DNA of 14,202 nucleotides from UBA4655 sp964585575 (GTDB lineage: Bacteria; Planctomycetota; Planctomycetia; Pirellulales; UBA1268): positions 1 through 14,202 of the forward strand of contig CAZPEM010000088.1 in the NCBI GenBank assembly GCA_964585575.1, written 5' to 3'. The position numbers and the translations under genes were made by a program. The notes below the pieces were generated by a model. The model did no database searches. It saw nothing but the letters and a program-made list of their open reading frames with translations, and was not told the origin of the DNA. Within the stretch, counting starts at the first letter, position 1, and each line of letters begins with the position of its first letter. Below, one piece after another: positions 1 to 7,900 of this stretch.

Positions 1-21
1 GTCGCCCCGATTGATCGATTG

Positions 22-81
22 GAGCCTGAGGAACAGGCTCGTGCGTTCCCTGCCGATGGTCGGCAGAGCCTTCGGGAAACG
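22..81. repeat. Tandem stem-loops upstream of integrase stub
   Basis: Two perfect short inverted repeats lie side by side. The first pairs GAGCCTG (22-28) with CAGGCTC (34-40) around a 5-nt loop. The second pairs CTGCCGA (50-56) with TCGGCAG (60-66) around a 3-nt loop. The second can be enclosed by a weaker outer stem in which CGTTCC (44-49) pairs with bases 75-81 with one bulged A. They lead directly into the hairpins at 89-120. The sequence shows the pairing only. A recombination site for the adjacent integrase remnant, a structured leader, or intergenic palindromes are all possible. Confidence 0.5.
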
Positions 82-88
82 ACCGGTT

Positions 89-129
89 ATCCGGTAGTCG
101 AATCCGGCACTACCGGATTCTGCGTTTTT
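89..129 (+). terminator. Terminator-like hairpin with a competing alternative stem
   Basis: Two mutually exclusive stems share a 3' arm. ATCCGGTAGT (89-98) pairs perfectly with ACTACCGGAT (109-118), and GAATCCGG (100-107) pairs perfectly with CCGGATTC (113-120) around CACTA. The run TGCGTTTTT follows at once (121-129). The 100-120 stem plus the T-run fits a Rho-independent terminator reading rightward, perhaps for a gene left of the window. The overlap of the two stems resembles an attenuator, but no leader peptide or upstream gene is visible to support regulation. Confidence 0.45.
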
Positions 130-142
130 CGAGAGGTTCGCC

Positions 143-232
143 ATGCCACGGACGAAGGCAGATACGGTCCCCAAACTCCAGCACCACAGGGCCACGGGAC
201 AGGCCCGCGTCACGATCGCCGGCCCGGCTTGA
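143..232 (+). pseudogene. N-terminal stub of a planctomycete-type tyrosine integrase
   Basis: An ATG at 143, preceded by an AGAGG Shine-Dalgarno-like motif, opens a 29-codon frame ending in TGA at 230-232. The product contains PKLQHHRATGQARVTIAG. I recognise this from memory as the start of the phage-type integrases common in planctomycetes, where it is usually followed by a short DNA-binding segment and then a tyrosine recombinase domain. Here the frame stops right after the motif, and the other two forward frames just downstream show no continuation, so the catalytic part is missing rather than frameshifted. The likely reading is a relic of an integrated element or of a rearranged integrase gene. 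The stem-loops immediately upstream may belong to the same relic. A functional 29-residue peptide is less likely. The family match should be confirmed by search. Confidence 0.5.
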
Positions 233-262
233 GCCGCAGCCTCGTCGGGGTGAAGCGGCGGT

Positions 263-300
263 TTTCGGCCTGGCTTCGGCGTCCGAGCCTTCGGCCGAAA
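263..300. repeat. Hairpin downstream of the acyltransferase gene
   Basis: TTTCGGCC (263-270) pairs with GGCCGAAA (293-300). Inside it GGCT (272-275) pairs with AGCC (286-289), giving a long GC-rich imperfect stem. It lies about 125 bp beyond the stop of the leftward acyltransferase gene, so it could stall or end that transcript. There is no T-run after it on either strand. Between 301 and 423 I see no gene or repeat. Confidence 0.35.
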
Positions 301-423
301 TCCCGGTGTGCGCGTGGAGGGGAATGACGGCGGTCTCGGCCTTGTTTCGGTGCTGGTCGCCGGGAGGAATCGCCGCCGGATGCATGAGACGAGAGTACCC
401 CATATTCGTTGACGCTCGCGGCT

Positions 424-1743
424 TCAGTCCGCAAAGGCCTCGAGTTCCGGCTGAACGAGATCGAGGAACCGGGCCGACGCGTCGCGGAGATCCGTTCCGG
501 CCGAGCACGAGCAGCAGAGGGCCAACGTTCCACCGTAGGTGGTTGCCCCGATCGCCACACGGGTGCGGGGCCGCAGCGGCGGAACGCCCCACATGCCGCG
601 GATCACGACACCGCCCGGTGCGTCGAGCCCGTCGATCTTTCCGACGCCCGACCGCATCCGGCGGCTTGGATCACCGGCACAACTGACGACTCCGGTCGCG
701 TGGCAGACGGGCAGCCGCGTGAGCAGCCGCAGCAGGCCGGGCACCCGGCTGACTGCACGCAGGCCCACGAGAAACTCCGCCGCCGCGTTCGTGGCGAGGA
801 TCCAACGCGTGGCTTCCGCGATCGACGACGCGAGATGGTCACGGTCGCGACACTCTTCGGGTATGCGGTCGAGGAACGCGTAGCCGAGTACGTTGCGGGC
901 CGGCTGCCGTGTCCCAGGCGGCCTGAGGTTCACCGGCACGTTGATCCGCACGTTGCCGGCCTCGCCGGCGGCACGCTCGTTCCACTCGATCGCGGCCCGC
1001 ATCGTCGCCGTGACGACGACGTCGTTGAGCGTGATGCCACGCGCGGTCGCGCCGCGCCTCAGGCGGGCGGTCGTATCGCGATCGAACTCACGGGCCATGT
1101 AGGGCGGATCGAGCGTCCGGGCGGCTCGTGAGCCCTCGTGCGTGCCGCGAAGCAAAGCGAGCGGACGCGGTCGAAAGCGGGAGAACGCCACCGCGTCCCT
1201 GCGCATGTCGGCCGAAGTCGTCTTCGGAACGGAGGCGATCGCGTCGTCAGGGCGTCGCCGCGTTGAAAAGCGGGGCGGTTCGAGACCGGCATAGCCCGCC
1301 CAGACATCCCCCAGAAACTCCATGGCGGCGAGCCCGTCGCAGACCGCATGCTGCACCTGAAGGATGACGCGGTGGCGGGCCGGGGCATCGCCAGAGAGCA
1401 CCACCAACCGCACCCCGCTCTCCGTGGCAAGATCGGGGGTGCGCCACGGCCGATCACTTGCGGTCGGATGCCAGAGCAGGGCAGGGGCGACATCCGGTTC
1501 GAGCCAGTGCGGTCGCCAGCCGTGCCAGCCCGCCCTACAGCGGACGAGTGGATGACGATGGGCCGCGGCGTTGACCGCCGTGCGCAGGCGCTCCTCGTCG
1601 AGAACGCCCTCGACATCACATTCGATGAAAAAACAGAGTGGATGCTGCGGACGGGCATCCGTGAGCATGAGATACTCGAACGGATCGAGCGGCCTGCTCC
1701 TGGCTGACTGGGAACGATCGCAGGCAACCGGGGGGGAGGGCAT
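424..1743 (-). CDS. WS/DGAT-like HxxxD acyltransferase
   Basis: This 439-residue protein belongs to the CoA-dependent acyltransferase superfamily (condensation domain, PapA5, WS/DGAT). The core motif reads QHAVCDG, with catalytic His132, Asp136 and Gly137 kept; the first His of the usual HHxxxDG is Gln. Two later motifs favour the wax ester synthase/diacylglycerol acyltransferase branch: ITLNDVV (237-243) and VPVNLRP (269-275), followed by a C-terminal stretch ending in TTYGGTLAL (401-409). Members transfer an acyl group from CoA or a carrier protein to an alcohol or amine. No signal peptide or membrane segment is evident. The ATG at 1743 is chosen because AAGGTGG (plus-strand 1750-1756) sits 6 nt upstream and the conserved DPFEYLML start follows closely; the open frame beyond it is antisense to the PKS. 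The gene is divergent from the PKS operon across 219 bp, suggesting it acts on the PKS product. A condensation-like or PapA-like role is the main alternative. Confidence 0.75.
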   Translation of the reverse strand: MPSPPVACDRSQSARSRPLDPFEYLMLTDARPQHPLCFFIECDVEGVLDEERLRTAVNAAAHRHPLVRCRAGWHGWRPHWLEPDVAPALLWHPTASDRPWRTPDLATESGVRLVVLSGDAPARHRVILQVQHAVCDGLAAMEFLGDVWAGYAGLEPPRFSTRRRPDDAIASVPKTTSADMRRDAVAFSRFRPRPLALLRGTHEGSRAARTLDPPYMAREFDRDTTARLRRGATARGITLNDVVVTATMRAAIEWNERAAGEAGNVRINVPVNLRPPGTRQPARNVLGYAFLDRIPEECRDRDHLASSIAEATRWILATNAAAEFLVGLRAVSRVPGLLRLLTRLPVCHATGVVSCAGDPSRRMRSGVGKIDGLDAPGGVVIRGMWGVPPLRPRTRVAIGATTYGGTLALCCSCSAGTDLRDASARFLDLVQPELEAFAD

Positions 1744-1792
1744 GGGAGCCCACCTTACCTTCCCGCCAAAGTGGGAGCGAATCGGCGAGAAA

Positions 1793-1806
1793 CGTTGGAA
1801 ACAACG
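1793..1806. promoter_or_regulatory. Candidate operator palindrome
   Basis: A perfect inverted repeat, CGTTG-GAAA-CAACG, lies in the divergent control region, 23 bp upstream of the candidate -35 box for the PKS operon and 49 bp upstream of the acyltransferase start. Its place fits a regulator site shared by both transcripts. No regulator gene is present in the window, and a 5-bp half-site is short enough to arise by chance. Confidence 0.25.
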
Positions 1807-1829
1807 GGTCGCACGATGGGGCGGAAACC

Positions 1830-1857
1830 TTGACTGCCGTTCCGGTGAAGTCATACT
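1830..1857 (+). promoter_or_regulatory. Candidate sigma-70-type promoter of the PKS operon
   Basis: TTGACT (1830-1835, 5 of 6 to consensus) and CATACT (1852-1857, 4 of 6, with the key A and final T) are separated by 16 bp and point toward the PKS. Transcription would start about 1864, giving a leader of roughly 100 nt. A weak AGGA Shine-Dalgarno (1950-1953) lies 9 nt before the TTG start of the PKS. This is a match by eye only. No equally good promoter was seen for the leftward gene. Confidence 0.35.
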
Positions 1858-1962
1858 CCGCTCGGTCGCCGACGATCGCACTCCCGCTTTTCTCAGGGAC
1901 GGTCTCGCCCGAGGGGTGGGCCAGACTTTTTTGTCGACCACCACCGACCAGGACGTCCGACC

Positions 1963-4900
1963 TTGACCGAGTCGCTCGCGATCGTTGGCATGTCCTGCCG
2001 GTTGCCCGGAGCCGACGGGCTCGAGGAGTTGTGGCGGCTCGTGGTGGAGGGCCGAACGGCATGGGGGCCGTTGCCCGACTCGAGGCTGCGTCGGGATCTC
2101 TATTTCGATCCGGAGAAGGGGAAAGTCGGCCGGACCTACTCGGACATCGGCGGCCTCGTCCCAGATCGGTCGGTCGATCCGCGTCGCTGCCCGATCACGG
2201 ACGACCTCCTCCGCCGCTACGACGTGGCCCATCACATGTTCCTGGAGGTGGCATCGCAGGCGTGCCTCGATGCCGGCCTCGATCCTTTCGCCATGCCCTC
2301 CGGCCGGTCCACCGGCGTCTACGTGGGGCACACCGGCGGCAGCACGAAGATCGGCGACATCGTGTATGCAAGCGGGATCGAGGAGGCGACGAAGATCCTT
2401 GCCGACGTCGAGGCGGCGAGGCTCGTGCTCGGCGACGACGTCCACGCGGTGGCGGCGGAGGTCACCGATGGCGTTCGCCGAAGATATTCCCCCCGCGTGC
2501 CGGGCGAACGGCTCGATCTCGACGCCCTCGGCGCGGCGGCCATCGTGCGGGAAGCCCTCGCGCTCCGCGGGCCCTACCTGGTCGTGGACGCAGCGTGCGC
2601 TTCGTCGCTCCAGGCGCTGGCCATCGCGGGGCGATCGCTGCTCCAGGGCACCATCGACCAGGCGATCGTGGGGGGCGCCTCCTACTGCAAGTCCGACAGC
2701 CTGGTGCTCTTTTCGGCCGCCCAGTCGGTCAGCGCGACCGGCTCGTTCCCGTTCGGCGAGGCCGCCGACGGGCTCGTCACCGCCGAGGGGTACGTGGCGA
2801 TCGTGCTCAAGACGCTCGCGCGGGCGGTGGCCGACGGCGACCGCATTCGAGGCGTCATCCGTGGTCTCGGCGTCGCGAGCGACGGCAAGGGGAAGAGCCT
2901 CTGGGCGCCACGGCAGGAGGGGCAGATCGCCGCCGTGCAGCGGGCCTACCCCGACCCCGCGGACCTCGGTCGGCTCGAGTACATCGAGACGCACGCCACC
3001 GGCACGCAGGTGGGCGACGCTACCGAACTGGCGGCACTCGCGCGGGTGATGTCGGACCACGTGCCGCCGGGCCGGAAGCTGCCGATCGGCTCCGTGAAGT
3101 CCAACATCGGTCACACCCTCGAGTCCGCCGGCCTCGCGAGCCTCGTCAAGGTGGTGCTGGCCATCGAGCACGGAATGATACCGCCGGGATCCACCGGCGG
3201 GGAACTCAGCCGCTCCTTCGACTGGGAACGCGGCCCGTTTGTCGTTCCGCGCGCTGCGGTTGCCTGGCCCGCGCACGCCGATGGCACGCCCCGGATGGCG
3301 GCAGTCAACGCCTTCGGCATCGGCGGCCTCAACGTGCATCTGGCGATCGCGGAACACAGGCCGGCGACGCAGGCCCGGGCGTCCATGCGGGGGCCCGATC
3401 GCGCGGCCGATCACGACGCGATCGCCATCGTGGGGGCCGGCTGCGTCCTGCCCGGGTCGCTCACGCGGGAGGCTTTCTTCGCCCGGCTTGACCGCGGGGA
3501 GACTGCGATCGGCCCGGCGCCGGCCGACCGCTGGGATTCCTCGGCCGTGCTCGATCCCTCGGGCCCGCGTCCGTGGCACGTGGTGTCGGACGCCGGCGGC
3601 TTCGTGCGAGGCTTCTCGTACGACTGGCGGCGACACCGGGTTCCCCCCAAGCAGATCACCGCCGCGAATCCGCTGCAGTTCATGCTCCTCGAGGCGGCTG
3701 ACGAGGCGGTCGCCGACGCCGGCGGGCCGCAGGTGATCGACCGCCGTCGGACGGCGGTCGTGGTGGGGACGCGGTTCGGCGGCGACTTCTCGAACCAACT
3801 CCAGATGGGCCTTCGGCTTCCCGAAACCGTGCGGCTGCTCACCGCCGCGCTGCATCGGCGTGGCGTCGGTCCGGCGGACCGAGACCGGATCGTCGCCGCG
3901 TTCGAGAGGAAGCTCCTCGAGCGGATGCCGGCGATCGTCGATGAAACCGGGAGTTTCACGAGCAGCACGCTCGCCAGTCGGCTCACGAAGACCTTCGATC
4001 TCATGGGTGGGGCTGTCGCGATCGACGCCGGCGATTGCTCGAGCGTGGCGGCGGTGTCCGCGGCGGTCGACATGCTGCGCCGGGGGCACTGCGACACGGT
4101 TCTATGCGCCGCCGGCGAGCGCTGCCTCGACTTCATGTCGTACGAGGGCCGGTCGCTCTCCGGGCATCTCGCCGACCGGCCGACGTGCGTGCTCGACGGC
4201 CTGTCGTCGGGCGGAGACGTGCCGGCGGAGGGGGCGGTCGTGTTCGTGCTCAAGCGGCTCGCCGATGCCCGGGCCGCGGGCGTCCGGGTGCGCGGCGTCA
4301 TCCGTGGGGTCGGCGTCGGTGGCGACCGCGGGGCGTTGGACGCCGTGAGGCTGGCGATCGAAAACGCCCATCGGGATGCGGGCATCGGTCCTGAGGTGGT
4401 GGGGGCCGTGGCGGTCGCCGCTGCGGGCGGACACGACACGTGCGATGCACAGCTCGCGGCCATCGGCGACGCGTATGGAGAAGCCGCGTTACCGCCGGTG
4501 GCCGGGGCGATCGACGGGCTCATCGGCCATTCCGGTGCCGCGGCCGGGGCGGCAGGGCTGCTTTCGCTGACGCGGGCGCTCGACGCGGGCCTGCTTCCCG
4601 CCTCGGCGGCGCTCTCCTCGCGGCGGCGCAACGTGCACGGGCTCGCGGCGGCGAATGAGCGACTGCCGATTGCGGCGGTCGGCGAGACACGGTATCGCGC
4701 AGGCGGAGTGACGGTCGCGCAAGGTTGCCAGGCCGGTCATGTCGTGGTGGACAACGGTGCGGCCGTGCCGCGATCGCGCGGGCCGGCCTCTCCCGTGGCC
4801 GCCGCTCGGCCGCTCGTCGCCGCCCTGTTTCCCGGCCAGGGGTCGCAGTACGCCGACATGTTTCGCGACCTCGTCGGCCTCCCCGAGGGGGCGGCGGCGT

Positions 4901-7900
4901 TCGCCGACGTCGATGCTGCCGCGCGGTCGGCCGGCCAGCCCACGCTGGCTGACATCGCCTGGTACGACCACTCCGGCCTGGGGCTCCGCGTCTGGGACAC
5001 GCAGTGGTCGGTGCTGCTCGCCGACCTCGTGGCGTGGCGCACGCTCGGGCGGCTCGGCTTCGAGCCCGACGTCGTCGCCAGCCACTCTTTTGGCGAGTAT
5101 GCGGCCCTGGTCGCGACGGACGGCTGGACCCTCGCCTCGGCCGCGCGGGCGACGCGGGCCCGCGCCGACGCCGTGGAGCGTCATGGCCCGCGGGATGGCG
5201 CGATGCTTTCGGTCATCGCGAATCGCATGACCGTGGACCAGGCTCTCCGTCAGTTCCGCGACCGGGTTTGGCTCTGTGCGGAGAACGCCCCCGAGCAATT
5301 CGTCGTCGGCGGAGTGTCGCACGATGTCGATGCCTTCGAATCACTGCTCGAGGCCGAGCGGGTGAAGTCGAAGCGGATTGCCGTGCCGAGCCCGTTCCAC
5401 ACGCCGCTTTTGGCCACGGCAGCCGACCGCCTTGCGGAGGCCATCGACACGCTGCCGATCGAGCCTCCCCGGCTTCCCACCGTCGGGAGCACCTCGGCTG
5501 ACGTGCTCGCCGACGCCGCGTCCATCCGCGATAGCCTCGTCGCCCAGATGACGCGTCCCGTCCGCTGGATCGACACGGTGCTGCGGCTCTACGAGCGGGG
5601 CGTGCGCACGTTCGTGGAAGTCGGTCCCTCGGGCGTGCTCACCGGACTCTCGCGGCGGATCCTCGAAGGGCGGGACGGTGTGCGGTTCGTGCAGTTCGAC
5701 CAGCGTGGACGATCCTCCCGAGAAACCCTCGCGCGGCTCGCCGCGCAGCTCGCAGATGCCGGGGCTCTGCGGCCGCCGTCGCATCCCCGCCCCGCCTCCG
5801 TCATCGACCGCCCGCGGCCCGCTTCACGCGTGCATGTCTTCGACGCCACCGCGCGACGCCGCGACCGCAATCGGGCCGCTGCCGCGTTCGGGAACGCTCA
5901 CAGGAACGGGCATGCGAGCGGCGATGGCTTTCATGCCCCGGCGGCCGTCGAGCGAGGGGATTCCGTTGCCCGCGTGGTCCCATCCACCGCAGCCACGACG
6001 AACACGGAGCTGGCATCGTTTCTCGTCGATTTCGTGGTGGAACAGACCGGCTATCCACGCGAGATCGTGGAGCTCGACGCCGACCTCGAGTCGGACCTGG
6101 GAATCGACAGCATCCGCAAGGCGCAGATGGTTGGCGAGATCGGCCTGAAGTACGGACTCGCGGCTGATGACGACGTGTCGCTCGACGCGTTCCCGACGCT
6201 GCGGCACCTGCTCGATTACCTGGTGCCCCGCGTGGGAAGCGATCGTGATGGCCGCGGGTGCGATCGCGACACGCTCCCTTCCCGCAGTCCCGCCGCGACG
6301 GCGGTGCTCGATCCGGCCACCCGCATCGTGGGAGCGGCCGACGCGGTGTGGGAACGCTTGGTGGTGGCACCGATCGCCGGTCCGGCCTCCGCCGGAACGC
6401 GAGGCTTGGTCGTCTGTTTCGGTCGCCATGCCACGCCCGTAGCTCGCAGATTCAACGGCGGACTCGCGGGGGTCGTCGTGGGCCTGCCGGCGATGAAGGG
6501 GGCAGTGGCGGGATGGAACGATGCCGGCATCGTTGTGCTCGCGGCGTCCCGCGGGCGGCAGGCCGGCGTCGTCGATTCGGCCATGACGCAACTCGTCGAG
6601 CGGATCGCGAGCGGCTCTCGCACGGTGGCCATGGCGGTCGATGCGGTGCAGGAAGTCGGGAGAGCGGCACAGGGCCTCGTGGTCGCCGACCTCGCTCCCG
6701 GCGGCGGCATTCACCGGGTGGATGCCGCCGGCCGTCTCGTACCACTGGGCTCGACCTTCGAGGACTCGCAGCCGCCGTCGCCCCTGGCGAGCCTGCTTCT
6801 CGAGGACGGGATGCGTGCCCCGGAGATCGCCCTCGGTGACCTTCTTGCGATGGGGCCTGCGGCGGCACGAAGCATGTCGGCTCTGTCGGCCACCTGCGTT
6901 TGGTTCACTGTCGGAATCGGCGAGGAGGGCCCCGTGGCCCGTTCCGGCGGGCCGCTCACGGCCGAGTGGCTGGGCGATGAAGTGATCTTCCCGGTCAAAG
7001 CGAATCCCGTGTCTCGAGCCTCCGCCACGGAGCAAACGCCGACCGATGTCACCCGTCGATATCGGCTCGAGGTCATCGATCGCGCGGCCGCACGGCAAAC
7101 GCGGTCGCTCTCCGGCGAGCGGGTGCTCGTGCTTGGCGACGACCGGCTCGCGCCGCCGCTGGCCGCCGCGCTGGCTGCGGCGGGAGCGCGGCCCGTGACC
7201 GCTGCGGGCAGAACGGCCGACGAAGCCGTCGCCGCCATCGACGACGCGGAGCGATCGGGAGGCGTTCGTCACTTCGTCCTGATGCCAGTGCGTCCGGCGG
7301 CGGCCGGCGCCGAGTCATGGATCGCGCGGCGGGAGCAGGTTTTGGCAGCGGCCTATTTCGCCTGCCAGCGGTGGATCGCGGCCCGCATGTCGGCGGACGG
7401 CCTCGGGGGGGCCACGCTCACGGCGGTGGTCGATCTTGGTGGCGACTTCGGCATCTCGGGGCAGTTGCCGGCGGCGGACGGCGGTGGTCTGGCCGGGCTC
7501 TGCAAGGCCCTCGCCCGGGAGTTTGGCGATGTGCATGTGCGGGTGGTCGATGTGGCCGCGGGCCTCCCCGCGACTACCGCCGCCGCGGCGATCGTCGCCG
7601 AGATGGTCGATGGAGCGGGACCTGTGGAGACGGGCCTGCTTGCCGATGCCACTCGCTCGGGAGGCGTTCGACGGGTGACGGTCGTGCCGCGGGAGGCTGC
7701 CCTGCTGTGCGGAGGCCGCCGCCCGGCGGTGCTTTCCCGTGGCAGTGTCTGGCTCGTGACGGGCGGGGCCCGCGGCGTGACGGCGGCGTGTGCGGCCACC
7801 CTCGGCAGGCGACACGCCCTGTCACTCGTGCTCGTCGGATCCACGCGGCCGGTTGCCATCGATCCGGCGTGGATCGGTCTCGACGAGGCGGGCCGCCGAC

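Noticed and set aside
263..300. Rho-independent terminator for the acyltransferase gene.
   Set aside because: The stem is good but no T-run follows in the direction of that transcript, so it is listed only as a hairpin.
19..327. A 102-codon forward frame at the left edge.
   Set aside because: It runs through the hairpin array, resembles no family and has no ribosome site; the frame starting at 143 has a recognisable motif instead.
110..592. A 160-codon leftward frame past the end of the acyltransferase gene.
   Set aside because: It overlaps the conserved 3' end of the acyltransferase in another frame and shows no family motif.
1830..3491. A 553-codon forward open frame overlapping the start of the PKS.
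   Set aside because: It is Arg/Gly-rich with no motif and lies in another frame of the conserved KS domains, so it is a GC-driven shadow.
1744..4089. Open antisense extension of the acyltransferase frame across the PKS, adding 782 codons.
   Set aside because: It is antisense to two well-supported KS domains, its composition is a low-complexity Arg/His/Gly-rich mix typical of high-GC shadow frames, and a good ribosome site and conserved start exist at 1743.
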